The notes: a model not told the origin generated them from the sequence alone. A stretch of 64,000 bases of DNA from Pseudomonas flexibilis (GCF_000802425.1 NZ_JRUD01000021.1:1-64000); one strand, 5' to 3'; positions 50,580 through 58,424 are shown, counted from the first letter of the stretch. A program made the numbers and translations.

Positions 50580-51842
50580 TTATTCCGCGGGCGGAACGGA
50601 TCCGGTGTCGCGTCTGCATCGGCTGTGCTGACGCAGTTCATCCAGGCAGACCTGCACCTGTGCGGATACCGGGTCGCCAGGTTGGCGTTTGGGCTGCGCC
50701 GGGCGTTCGGGCGGTGGCGGTTGGCTGGGCGGTTTGGCTGGCAACGCGCTTTCGGGCGCTCCGGCGGCGGCCCAAGGCTTGAACTCGCCATGCCGGGCGC
50801 GCTGGATCAGCGCGGTCAGGTAGGCCGCGGGCTCGCGGATACCACCGGCCCGGCAGCGGGCCGCGGCCTCGTCCAGCACGGCCTGACGCTGCGCCGGTGG
50901 GAGGCTGAGCAGGGCCTGGCTGACCTGCCGCCGTGCGCTGCGGGTGAGCTTCAGAGCGTTCAGTCCATCGTGGCATGAGCCAAGCGCTGAATCCTCCTGC
51001 GCGCGCGGTACTGTACAGGTATCAATGCTTGTATCTGTACGTACTGTACTCGGCGAGTTCGGATTCCGAACCGGTTGGTAAGTCATTGATTTCAGGCTTG
51101 ATTCGGATTCCGAACCGGGCGCTGAGTGATTCCGAACCCGGGCAGGCGCGATTCCGAACCGGGCGAAATCACCGGGTTCGGAGTCGTGCGGTGGCATGAC
51201 GGTGCGTAGTCCTGGGCGTTGGTCGGCCCGGTGCGGCCGGTGTGCGCGGGGGGTGGGTATCTGCGTGGGGCCAACGGCGGGGTCATGCTTCAGTTCGTCG
51301 AGAACCCGCTCCGCCACCTGGCGCACGGCCTTGGCCGCGTGCACCAGGCTGTCTTGGATCAGTTGGCAATAGTGTGGGTCGATCGCCAGGGCCTGGGCCG
51401 GGCTCAGCGGTTCGTCGTACAGCACGTACAGCGCTTTCTGCAACTGCCCGGTGTGGGCGTCGCGTCCCCGGGAGACCCGGCTGAGCCAGCGCGTCAGGCG
51501 CAGCAGGGACAGCACGCGTGCGACGGTTTCCCGCGAGGCGCGCGTGCCGCCGGGAACGGTGGACAGATAATGCTGCAGATCGCCGTAGTGGGGTTGTGCC
51601 GCTGCGGATTCGTGGCTCAGAAGGCGAATGACCAGCCAGGCATTGCGCTCCAGAGGGGTCAGACGCCTGTCGAGCAGCAGCGCGCGCGGCACGCGGTCAT
51701 GGCACGCGCCGCTGTAACGGAAAGGGCTGCGCCCTTCGTCCTGAATCTCGATGGCGTCGCCCGGGGCGGATCGGTGCGGCTGCTCGGCGACCGGCAGGCG
51801 GGTGGCCTGCTGAATGATCCGCTTCCAGCGCGCTGCGCTCAT
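50580..51842 (-). CDS. STY4528-family pathogenicity-island replication protein
   Basis: A 420-residue protein of the STY4528 family, annotated as a replication protein of SPI-7/PFGI-type islands. The N-terminal half (RVPRALLLDRRLTPLERNAWLVIRLL; SRETVARVLSLLRLTRWLS) looks like a winged-helix/initiator-type DNA-binding region. Residues about 219-262 form a low-complexity linker encoded by the iteron-like repeats at 51058-51185. A short helical C-terminal block (RQVSQALLSLPPAQRQAVLDEAAAR) and a proline-rich tail follow. It overlaps the DUF2857 stop by 4 bp and is part of the alpA-parA operon. Confidence 0.8.
   Translation of the reverse strand: MSAARWKRIIQQATRLPVAEQPHRSAPGDAIEIQDEGRSPFRYSGACHDRVPRALLLDRRLTPLERNAWLVIRLLSHESAAAQPHYGDLQHYLSTVPGGTRASRETVARVLSLLRLTRWLSRVSRGRDAHTGQLQKALYVLYDEPLSPAQALAIDPHYCQLIQDSLVHAAKAVRQVAERVLDELKHDPAVGPTQIPTPRAHRPHRADQRPGLRTVMPPHDSEPGDFARFGIAPARVRNHSAPGSESESSLKSMTYQPVRNPNSPSTVRTDTSIDTCTVPRAQEDSALGSCHDGLNALKLTRSARRQVSQALLSLPPAQRQAVLDEAAARCRAGGIREPAAYLTALIQRARHGEFKPWAAAGAPESALPAKPPSQPPPPERPAQPKRQPGDPVSAQVQVCLDELRQHSRCRRDTGSVPPAE
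51008..51049. repeat. GTACTGTAC direct repeats within the STY4528-type gene
   Basis: GTACTGTAC occurs at 51008-51016 and 51041-51049, 33 bp apart, with an extra CTGTAC at 51035-51040 adjoining the second copy. The repeat is in the same reading frame as its partner, so unlike the neighbouring 22-bp array it could partly reflect a protein repeat (STV-R and CTV-P). Confidence 0.6.
51058..51185. repeat. 22-bp-spaced iteron-like array (candidate in-gene origin)
   Basis: GATTCCGAACCGG-type units begin at 51062, 51106, 51128 and 51150; a fifth, inverted unit occupies 51172-51185 (GACTCCGAACCCGG on the minus strand). The steps are 44, 22, 22 and 22 bp, so all lie on one 22-bp lattice with one vacant position near 51084. 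The first two units extend to TTCGGATTCCGAACCGG and contain a TTCGGA-T-TCCGAA inverted repeat. Because 22 is not a multiple of 3 the units are read in all three frames (VRNP, GSES, RVRN, RFGI, DSEPG), so the DNA itself is conserved. Confidence 0.7.
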
Positions 51843-52396
51843 TGGCGTTCGCCATGCAGAGCCACTTGCTGCCAGACGTGCGCCACGCTGATCTGCTGCT
51901 CTTCGGCCAGCAACAGCATGGCTTCAAACTGCTCGGTGGGATCCCGGCTGTGCTCCTTGGGACGCAACTGCAGCCACCTGCGCCAGAGGGCGTGTTGCTG
52001 GGCCTCGCTGAGCTGCTGGGGGCGTCCCTTGCGGACCGGGACGTTCAGCAGCCGCCTGCGCAGTGCGGTTTCCGAGTACAGCAGGCCGAAACACTCGTAC
52101 ATGATGGAGCTGCTGGCGCCGAGGCGGATCGCCCGGTTGATCAGCATCTCGAGCTGCTCGTCCCGTTCGCCTTGCACAATGATGCGCCGGAACGTCTGGA
52201 GATCGATGCGCACCTGCACCCAGGGCACCGGTGCGTGCGCCAGGCTCGCCAGAATGCCGTAGGGCAGGGTGCGCAGCAGCTCCAGATCCTCCTCGCCCAG
52301 GCCCAGTGCCTTGCAGCGCTCCCGGTTGCCGGCCCGCAGGTCATGCAGAATCTGCAGCAGCATGGCGTTGTTGAGACTGTGGAAGGAGAGACTCAT
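51839..52396 (-). CDS. DUF2857 domain-containing ICE protein
   Basis: A 185-residue DUF2857 protein (LNNAMLLQILHDLRAGNRERCKALGLGEEDLELLRTLP start in pieces). It has helical, FlhC-like organisation in the family; in ICEclc, proteins of this early operon (BisD/BisC) act as the transfer-competence activator, and this gene occupies an equivalent place, though I cannot assign it to one of them. It lies 12 bp after parB and overlaps the STY4528-type gene by 4 bp. Confidence 0.75.
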   Translation of the reverse strand: MSLSFHSLNNAMLLQILHDLRAGNRERCKALGLGEEDLELLRTLPYGILASLAHAPVPWVQVRIDLQTFRRIIVQGERDEQLEMLINRAIRLGASSSIMYECFGLLYSETALRRRLLNVPVRKGRPQQLSEAQQHALWRRWLQLRPKEHSRDPTEQFEAMLLLAEEQQISVAHVWQQVALHGERQ

Positions 52397-52408
52397 CGGG
52401 TACTCCTT

Positions 52409-53785
52409 TCAGGTGGCAGGTGGGGATTCCAGGTCGATCAGGCGTCGGCTCAGGCGGATCAGGCGAAACAGCTGCGTCAGCAACGCATCCGGCAGACGCG
52501 CCAGGCCGATGTCTTCAGCGGGCCGGCCAGGAAGCGGCAGCTGATAGCTGCCCAGCAGCACCTGTCCGAACAACGCGGCCGGCAGATGCTGGCAGTCTTG
52601 CCAATCACCCGGATCATGCGCGCGCAGCAGGGCGCCCAGGAGCAAGTGCACCGACAGCGCCAGAGGCGTCTCGGCGGGGCTGGGCCGCCAGGCAAAGCCC
52701 AGCCCGTAGTCGGTGGGGATGACCGCCTCGGGAATGCCGGCGGCCGTTGCCAGCGCACCGGCCAGGCGGTGTATCTCCCTGCGCAGCGGCGCGGGGCTGT
52801 CGAGTTCGGCGCTGATCGGCCACAGGGCCGAGTCGCGGTCGAGTCCGGTATCCGCCTCAGGAGCACCGAGCGGCTGACGTACTGGCTCGTTGTGGTCCGC
52901 TGGGGGGAGGGCCGGCCGGTCGCAGTCCGGTTGCGGATCGGCGGGATGCTCTGTGGCGGTTGTCGGCGGCGCCGGCTTCAGTTGACTCAGCAGATGCTCG
53001 CTCAGCGCCTCGATGGGCGGAATTCCCGCGGTGTCGAATGCCTGCAGGGCGCGTGTCCAGACGTGGCTGAAGTCTTCGCCGGCCTGTGGCAGTTGCGCCC
53101 ACAGGCCCTGCGCCTGTTTGCGCAGGGCCAGCAGCCGCGTGATCTGGGGTTTGCCCAGGCCGGCCCGCAAGGCCAAGGGCAGGCCTGGCAGCAGATGTTC
53201 GAGGGTTTCCAGCAGGCGGCTGATGTGCGATTGCGAGACGGGATAGCCGCCGGCGGTCAGGCGCCTGGCCAGTTCCTGCTGGCTGAGCGCAGGACCCTCC
53301 TGTTCATAGAGGGACTTGAGGCGGTCCACGGCGAAGGCGCGTTCGATGAAGCTGAGCTGGGCATGCAGGTCGTTCTCGGCAAGATGGCCGAGCAGCGCGC
53401 TGGATTCATCGGTCCATGGCTTGAACAGGCAGTCGAGGTAAAAGAAGCGCTCGTCGGCGGTTTCCTGCCAGAGCTCGTTGAGGATGGCCAGGCGGGTGTT
53501 GCCGCCATTGCGAACGATGTAGTGGCGTTCCCCGGGGCGCCGGGTAATGGTCGGTGGCTGATCCAGCCCGCGTTCCCGGATCGAGGCTTTCAACTGGTCG
53601 TGGAGCGGATTGCGCAGGGTGCGCGGGTTGTGTTCGTAGGGACGCAGTTGCTCCAGGCTGACGCGGATCGGCGTGTCGCTTAGCGGGTCGGCCAGCGTCA
53701 GGTCCGGTGGCGCCTCGCGTTGAGTCGACAGCAACTGCTGGGCAATGTGGTCCAGGGTGGTGTGGGCATGGCGAGGCGGCATCAC
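52409..53785 (-). CDS. parB: ParB-family partition protein (PFGI-1 type, TIGR03764)
   Basis: A 458-residue island ParB. ParB/sulfiredoxin-like CTP-binding domain at about 40-130 (VSLEQLRPYEHNPR, RERGLDQPPTITRRPGERHYIVRNGGNTRLAIL in pieces), then a helix-turn-helix (LSQQELARRLTAGGYPVSQSHISRLLETLEHLLPG in pieces), and a long C-terminal region specific to ICEs. The start is either the GTG at 53785 (GTGA overlap with the dnaB stop) or the ATG at 53782. With ParA it should stabilise the excised element. Confidence 0.82.
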   Translation of the reverse strand: MMPPRHAHTTLDHIAQQLLSTQREAPPDLTLADPLSDTPIRVSLEQLRPYEHNPRTLRNPLHDQLKASIRERGLDQPPTITRRPGERHYIVRNGGNTRLAILNELWQETADERFFYLDCLFKPWTDESSALLGHLAENDLHAQLSFIERAFAVDRLKSLYEQEGPALSQQELARRLTAGGYPVSQSHISRLLETLEHLLPGLPLALRAGLGKPQITRLLALRKQAQGLWAQLPQAGEDFSHVWTRALQAFDTAGIPPIEALSEHLLSQLKPAPPTTATEHPADPQPDCDRPALPPADHNEPVRQPLGAPEADTGLDRDSALWPISAELDSPAPLRREIHRLAGALATAAGIPEAVIPTDYGLGFAWRPSPAETPLALSVHLLLGALLRAHDPGDWQDCQHLPAALFGQVLLGSYQLPLPGRPAEDIGLARLPDALLTQLFRLIRLSRRLIDLESPPAT

Positions 53786-55125
53786 TCCGGCCTCCAGCTG
53801 GAGGGCGAGGCCAGGGAAGCGAAGCGCGCTTGTTCGGCCAGAAACGCACAGTGCACCGTGCCGGTTGGACCGTTGCGGTGTTTGCCGATGATCAGCTCCG
53901 CCGTGCCGCGCGCTTCGCTGTCCGCGTGGTAGACCTCGTCGCGGTAGACGAACAGGATAAGGTCGGCGTCCTGCTCGATGGCGCCGGATTCCCGCAGGTC
54001 CGACAGCAGCGGGCGCTTGTTGCCGCGCTGCTCCAAGGCGCGGTTGAGTTGGGACAGGGCGATCACCGGGCAGTTGAGCTCCTTGGCCAGGGCCTTGAGC
54101 GCGCCGGTGATCTCGGTGACTTCCAGGTTGCGGTTTTCCCGGGGGGAGGAGCGCATCAGCTGCAGGTAATCGATCATCACCAGGGCCGGCATGCCGAAGC
54201 GCCGGCTGGCGCGCCGGGCGCGCGCCCGCAGGGCCGCGCAGCTCAGCGCGGGGGTGTCATCGATGATCAGCCGCTCGCCGAACTGGCTGAGCTTGCCCGC
54301 CGCCGCGCTCAGGCGTGGCCAGTCATCATCCTGCAGGGTGCCCTTGAGCAGGCTGGACAGCGACAGCTGGCCGAGAATCGCCAGCAGGCGATAGACCAGG
54401 GCGCGCGCCGGCATTTCCAGGCTGTAGATCTGCACGCTGTGCTGGGGCCGGGCGAGCAGGGCGCTCTCCAGCAGGCTCAGCGCCAGGCTGGTTTTGCCCA
54501 TCGACGGGCGCGCCGCGATGATGATCAGATCGGCCGGCTGAAAACCCGCCGTGTGCTCATCGAGGACCGTCAGTCCACTGGGTAAACCGGTGGTGACGCT
54601 GCCCGCGTTGAAGTGGCGGTCGATTTCATCGATGACCGTTCCCAGGCACTGGCGCAGGTCGAGGAATTCGTGCGTTTGCAGGTGCTGGCCAAGGCCGAAC
54701 AGCCGCTGCTCGAAGCGCTCCTGCAGGTCCGTGACGATCACCTCGGACTCGTTGGCTTCGCGATAGCAGGCGAAGCCGAACTGCATCAGGCGGCGCCGAT
54801 GGGCGCGGTCGCGGACGATCTGCGCATAGGTGGGGAGGTTGGCCACCGAGGGGATGTTCTTCGCCAGTTCGCCCAGGTACGCCAAGCCTCCCGCTTCCGG
54901 CTGGCTCTCCAGGTGCTCGGCCAGCGTCACCACATCGAAGGGTGTGTTCTGGTTGGCCAGGGTTTCGATGGCGCGAAAGATCAGCCGGTGCTCCGCGCGA
55001 AAGAAGTCTTCGCCGCAGAGCAGGTCGGCAACCAGGTCCCAGGCCTGGTTATCCAGCAGCAGTCCGCCCAGGACAGCCTGTTCCGCTTCATCCGAGTAGG
55101 GCGGCATCACGGGAGTGAGGGTCAT
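53782..55125 (-). CDS. dnaB: Island-borne replicative DNA helicase (DnaB family)
   Basis: A 447-residue DnaB homologue with a complete N-terminal primase-interaction domain (PYSDEAEQAVLGGLLLDNQAWDLV) and RecA-like C-terminal motor: Walker A ARPSMGKT at residues 205-212, Walker B ALVMIDYLQLM, H3/H4 region LSQLNRALEQRGNKRPLLSDLRESGAIEQDAD (in pieces). It differs from a chromosomal DnaB and is coupled to parA by an ATGA overlap. It implies the island can replicate after excision. Confidence 0.92.
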   Translation of the reverse strand: MTLTPVMPPYSDEAEQAVLGGLLLDNQAWDLVADLLCGEDFFRAEHRLIFRAIETLANQNTPFDVVTLAEHLESQPEAGGLAYLGELAKNIPSVANLPTYAQIVRDRAHRRRLMQFGFACYREANESEVIVTDLQERFEQRLFGLGQHLQTHEFLDLRQCLGTVIDEIDRHFNAGSVTTGLPSGLTVLDEHTAGFQPADLIIIAARPSMGKTSLALSLLESALLARPQHSVQIYSLEMPARALVYRLLAILGQLSLSSLLKGTLQDDDWPRLSAAAGKLSQFGERLIIDDTPALSCAALRARARRASRRFGMPALVMIDYLQLMRSSPRENRNLEVTEITGALKALAKELNCPVIALSQLNRALEQRGNKRPLLSDLRESGAIEQDADLILFVYRDEVYHADSEARGTAELIIGKHRNGPTGTVHCAFLAEQARFASLASPSSWRPE

Positions 55126-55967
55126 CGCCGGTCTCCCGCGTCCAGGGTCAGCTGTGTCAGTTGCGGTTGCCACTGCGGAAACAGTTCGATTGCCAGCGCC
55201 TGCACTGAGCTCAGGCAGGAGGGCGCCTTGCGACCGTGGGGCTGACGCGGTTCGAAACGGTGTGCCGGCAGCCCGAGCGTGGCGGCCTGCCGGTAGGCGA
55301 CCAGGCCGGGAATGCTGGTATTGAGCAGCAGCAGGGGCGGCGTATGACTGAAGGAGCGACGCAGGCCGGCGGTAATCAGGCGGCCGTCGTTGCTGATGCC
55401 TTCCGTGCGATTGAGCAGCAGGGCCAGTGCGGGTGTGCGGATGCCCATCCGTTGCAGCGGCTGCAGGTCGGCCAGCAACTGCAGGGTGCCGCCATGCACT
55501 TCCCGGGCGGCCAGCATTTCCGGGAGCACCGGCGACAGCGCGCGATCCGCGGCCAGCACGGCCATTTCCAGCACGACGCTGCGCGAACCCTGGGTATCGA
55601 TCAGGACCAGGTCATAGGCGCTGGCCAGGCGGGGCAGCAGGTTGCGCAGGCGGACCCGGCCATCGGGCGCGTGGAGCAGGAGCGTGGCCAGTTGGCCGGT
55701 CGGGTCATTGGAGCGGATCAGGTCCAGCCCGGCAATCTCGGTGCGCGACACGACCTGGCGCGGATCCAGCTGGTGCTGGGCGATGAGCTCGAGCGTCCCG
55801 CACGGCGCTCGGCTGGTCAGGGAAAAGTAGCTGGACAGGGTCGGCTGGCTGTCCAGATCGATCAGTAACACGCGCAATCCCGCGTCGGCGAGCAGTGCGC
55901 CCAGGTTGGCGGTGATGGTGGTTTTGCCCACCCCGCCCTTGGTGGAGATGATCGAAAGCACGTACAT
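55122..55967 (-). CDS. parA: ParA/Soj-family partition ATPase
   Basis: A 281-residue deviant-Walker ATPase: STKGGVGKTTITANLG at residues 8-23, LLIDLDSQPTLSSYF as motif A', and LVLIDTQGSRS. Soj homologues in PAPI-1/ICEclc-type elements are needed for maintenance of the excised form. The start MYVLSIISTKGG at 55967 is four bases past the alpA stop; ten upstream open codons are excluded. Second gene of the alpA operon. Confidence 0.93.
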   Translation of the reverse strand: MYVLSIISTKGGVGKTTITANLGALLADAGLRVLLIDLDSQPTLSSYFSLTSRAPCGTLELIAQHQLDPRQVVSRTEIAGLDLIRSNDPTGQLATLLLHAPDGRVRLRNLLPRLASAYDLVLIDTQGSRSVVLEMAVLAADRALSPVLPEMLAAREVHGGTLQLLADLQPLQRMGIRTPALALLLNRTEGISNDGRLITAGLRRSFSHTPPLLLLNTSIPGLVAYRQAATLGLPAHRFEPRQPHGRKAPSCLSSVQALAIELFPQWQPQLTQLTLDAGDRR

Positions 55968-55971
55968 GCGC

Positions 55972-56184
55972 TCAGCTCCTGTCCAGGCGGGCGGCAATCC
56001 ACTGCTCGATCTCCTGGGAGTCCCAGCCCACCGCCCGCAGGCCGATGCGTCTGGCGTGCGGGAATTTGTCGAGCTTCATCAGGTTGTAGATGTGCGCACG
56101 TCGGAAGCCGGTTCGACGCATGACTTCATTGAGGCGAAGGATATGGCGTGCGGGGTGGGCGAGGGGCTGCTTGGGGCTTTGCAT
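55972..56184 (-). CDS. alpA: AlpA-family transcriptional regulator
   Basis: A 70-residue AlpA/MerR-like helix-turn-helix protein: ILRLNEVMRRTGFRRAHIYNLMKLDKFPHARRIGLRAVGWDSQEIEQWIAARL (in pieces) is the Phage_AlpA pattern. The ATG at 56184 follows AAGGAG by six bases; the longer open frame through 56382 runs back through the repeats and is rejected. First gene of the island early operon, as in ICEclc, where the alpA promoter is the switch for transfer competence. Confidence 0.88.
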   Translation of the reverse strand: MQSPKQPLAHPARHILRLNEVMRRTGFRRAHIYNLMKLDKFPHARRIGLRAVGWDSQEIEQWIAARLDRS

Positions 56185-56253
56185 GGTCACTCCTTGGCGC
56201 GTGATGGCGCGTGATGGGTGACCTGAAGAAAGACCGGCACTGCGCAGCGGTAA

Positions 56254-56289
56254 ACCGTATTGGCGGTAAGCCCTACCGTATTGGCGGTA
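56254..56289. promoter_or_regulatory. Tandem ACCGTATTGGCGGTA repeats upstream of alpA
   Basis: Two identical 15-bp copies at 56254-56268 and 56275-56289 are 21 bp apart, i.e. on the same face of the helix. Each has short inverted ends (ACCG/CGGT). The distal copy overlaps the last codons of the upstream gene (stop at 56273). The position, 70-105 bp upstream of alpA, suits an activator or repressor site controlling the alpA operon. Confidence 0.6.
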
Positions 56290-57025
56290 GGGCGCTGCCA
56301 GTCCCGAGACTTTGTCGAGCTGCGGCGAATTTCCGCTCCAGGGTTCGTTTCGTGATACCCAGGCGCCCGGTGTGATGTGCAACCAGAGAGGAAATCACCG
56401 CGGATTGCGTTTCGAACCGTGAATAGGGAGTGCCCGATGGGGATTTGCCAAGTAGCAGGTCGAGGAGGGAGCCAATGATGTTCAAATTGGTTTTTTCGCT
56501 GCGTTCGCTGGGAACACTTGATGCTGCATCGACTAGGTCGATTCCCGGGGATTTATCGACTTTCTGGGCATTGAACTGACACTCCGCACATTGCGACTCC
56601 ATCTTTTTCACCAGCGAGTCATGTTCGGCCTTGATCACCTGGAAGGCGTCCAACGTAATGCCGCTGTGTATCTTTCTTTCGAAGGCATCAAAAAGAAAGC
56701 TGGGTTTCTGATCCGGATAATAATCGGACATCCAGCTCTTGAGGTCGGTATGCCGGACCGTCAGGGAGTGAGATTCGATGAAGGTGCCAGCGGTGACGGT
56801 AGTGCCCAGGCAGCCATAGCGCAGCTCGCCGTTATGGATGGCATCGAGGATTTTCTCGGTGTTGGCCTGCAGGCAAGGCCATCTCAAAAAGCAAGGGTGT
56901 GGCTGGAATGCGGGTGACTGTGCCGCTTCGGCGAGTATCTGCTCTTCGTGCGCGGACAGATTGCACCAGCGCAGGGCGGCCTCAAGAGGCCGGTAATAGG
57001 TTTTGGCATGAGGGTTGTATGGCAT
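56273..57025 (-). CDS. Island protein in the position of BisR, function unassigned
   Basis: A 250-residue protein starting MPYNPHAKTYYRPLEAALRWCNLS. I see no domain I can name; a CxxC (AECQF with an upstream Cys) in the middle and a basic helical C terminus (TKRTLERKFAAARQSL) that could bind DNA are the only features. It is immediately upstream of alpA on the same strand; in ICEclc that place is held by BisR, a domainless regulator of about 250 residues that activates alpA. Base composition is visibly more AT-rich than neighbouring genes. BisR equivalence is inference from position and size. Confidence 0.6.
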   Translation of the reverse strand: MPYNPHAKTYYRPLEAALRWCNLSAHEEQILAEAAQSPAFQPHPCFLRWPCLQANTEKILDAIHNGELRYGCLGTTVTAGTFIESHSLTVRHTDLKSWMSDYYPDQKPSFLFDAFERKIHSGITLDAFQVIKAEHDSLVKKMESQCAECQFNAQKVDKSPGIDLVDAASSVPSERSEKTNLNIIGSLLDLLLGKSPSGTPYSRFETQSAVISSLVAHHTGRLGITKRTLERKFAAARQSLGTGSALPPIR

Positions 57026-57317
57026 TCGTCGAATATCCTTTTCTGTTGTTACGCCTGGACGACTTCCCTGTCCGTCGCTTGTGGGTTCGGAGCTAATTTG
57101 TTAGCAGATGAAAAGGGCGTTGAAAGACCATTTTTCAATGTTTTCTGTTGAAGCGTGAGCGACTTCTAATTCTTTTGCTCAACAAACCAAGCACTTGGTT
57201 GGTTTTGGGTATTTTTGTGTGTACTTTTGTACTTTTGTACTTTTGTACTTTTGTACTTTTGTACTTTTCGTGTTTTTATATTTTTCGTTTTTTTTTGCTA
57301 TTTTATAATTGGCTTGT
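57026..57317. other. AT-rich intergenic region between bisR-like and relaxase-like genes
   Basis: This 292-bp stretch has no gene. From 57165 to 57311 it is strikingly AT-rich for this genome, with the 8-bp repeat array at 57222-57269 and long T/A runs to 57311. It must contain the promoter of the bisR-like gene. A frame reading lysine/threonine repeats on the minus strand (57418-57179) is an artefact of the array. Confidence 0.6.
57222..57269. repeat. Six tandem 8-bp TACTTTTG repeats
   Basis: TACTTTTG begins at 57222, 57230, 57238, 57246, 57254 and 57262; the sixth copy ends in C instead of G. It is embedded in AT-rich DNA. Perfect short tandem repeats are prone to slippage, and the array may also be a protein-binding array next to an easily melted region. 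Confidence 0.9.
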
Positions 57318-58424
57318 TCATAGAGCATTGCGTTTATCGATTTGATCGGCGTGTGGCTTTTGATATCGCCCAAGCAGGCAGAACGGGTTATCGGATGGGG
57401 TGACGGGGAAGAGCTCATCGGCGTTCAGCAGGTAGCCACTGAACCGGCGGGGCTTGCGGCCCGGCCACGCCAGGGAGCAGCCCCACAGACTCATTCCATC
57501 AGGGGCCTTGCGATGGATCTGCAGGGCCTCGAAGCGGCGTTGCAGCTTGCGCCATTCCAGGCCGCGGCCTGCCGGCGGACCGTTGATGTCGAGCTCGCGG
57601 CAGTAACGCTGAAAAAGGGCGGGGCTATAGATGAAGGCCTGGCCATCAACGACCTGCACCTTTGAATTCTCCTGATTCACCGACAATTGCCGTTGGGCGA
57701 TGAGCGTTCTTAGCCAGAGAAGAAAGGCCCGTCCGGGATTATCCGCTGTGCTGTCTTTCGCGGCGGCGGGGGCCTGATGGACGCCGTCATCCGTGTCGCG
57801 TGCATCCTCGGATTCGGCAGAAACAGCTGTCAGGCCCTGGCCTGCGGGCGGGGCTCCGTCCAGCGCGCAACGCGCCAGGTCAATCAGCTCGCCCAGCTCG
57901 GTTGCCTGGCGGCGAGGGCTGGTGGAGGCGATAGTGAGCTGTCTCCAGAGCTCAGGGAAGCCCTGAAGCCAGTCACAGATGCCTTGGTCGACAAGCAGGG
58001 CCAGGCCGTGGCCGCTTCCATCCACGCCTGCCTGGGCAAGCGGGTTCAGTTCATTGAGTAGCGCGGCATACACGAGCGCCGCAGACCAGGCCTCGGCCTG
58101 TTGTGCCTGCTCTTCCGGGGCTGCGCCGGCGGGAAGCAGTCGTGAGCGGCGCAGCCTGAGGGCACCCTCGATCAAGGCCAGGCTATGGTCCAGAAACCCT
58201 CCCGGGTGGGCGTAGGTTTCCTGCTGGGCTGGCGTCTGCTCTATCCGTGTTGCGTAGCGTTTGAGTGGGACCAGGAAAAGCTGTTCGAAGCATGCCTTCG
58301 GCAGCGAGGTTTGCTGATAGATGCGGTCCAGGTGATCACTTCGCTCGGCTATCCAGGGCTCGTCAGATACCGGCTCGTTTTGCCGGGGTCGGCTTGATCT
58401 TGAGAGCCTGCGAAGCCAGTGCAT
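57318..58424 (-). CDS. MobH/TraI_2-like protein lacking relaxase catalytic motifs
   Basis: A 368-residue protein with the two domains of ICE relaxases: an N-terminal TraI_2 domain (about 22-200; HPGGFLDHSLALIEGALRLRR, residues 73-93) and the C-terminal winged-helix TraI_2_C domain (about 230-345; AFLLWLRTLIAQRQLSVNQENSKVQVVDGQAFI in pieces). Active MobH relaxases, about 600 residues or more, carry a histidine triplet before GGLLDH and an HD in LLHDLGK. Here these read QETYAHPGG and LLNELNP (N124, E125), so the metal ligands are gone. Codons AAT GAA could each arise from CAT GAC by one change. Probably a non-catalytic paralogue. Confidence 0.72.
   Translation of the reverse strand: MHWLRRLSRSSRPRQNEPVSDEPWIAERSDHLDRIYQQTSLPKACFEQLFLVPLKRYATRIEQTPAQQETYAHPGGFLDHSLALIEGALRLRRSRLLPAGAAPEEQAQQAEAWSAALVYAALLNELNPLAQAGVDGSGHGLALLVDQGICDWLQGFPELWRQLTIASTSPRRQATELGELIDLARCALDGAPPAGQGLTAVSAESEDARDTDDGVHQAPAAAKDSTADNPGRAFLLWLRTLIAQRQLSVNQENSKVQVVDGQAFIYSPALFQRYCRELDINGPPAGRGLEWRKLQRRFEALQIHRKAPDGMSLWGCSLAWPGRKPRRFSGYLLNADELFPVTPSDNPFCLLGRYQKPHADQIDKRNAL

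Noticed and set aside
56185-56382. N-terminal extension of AlpA to 136 residues
   Set aside because: The extra codons run through the tandem 15-bp sites and the end of the upstream gene, while an AAGGAG site precisely serves the ATG at 56184.
57222-57269. CRISPR array
   Set aside because: The repeats are 8 bp, directly tandem with no spacers, and no cas genes are in the window.
57179-57418. 79-codon Lys/Thr repeat protein on the minus strand
   Set aside because: Produced only by translating the 8-bp tandem repeats; 8 is not a multiple of 3 and the frame overlaps the relaxase-like gene.
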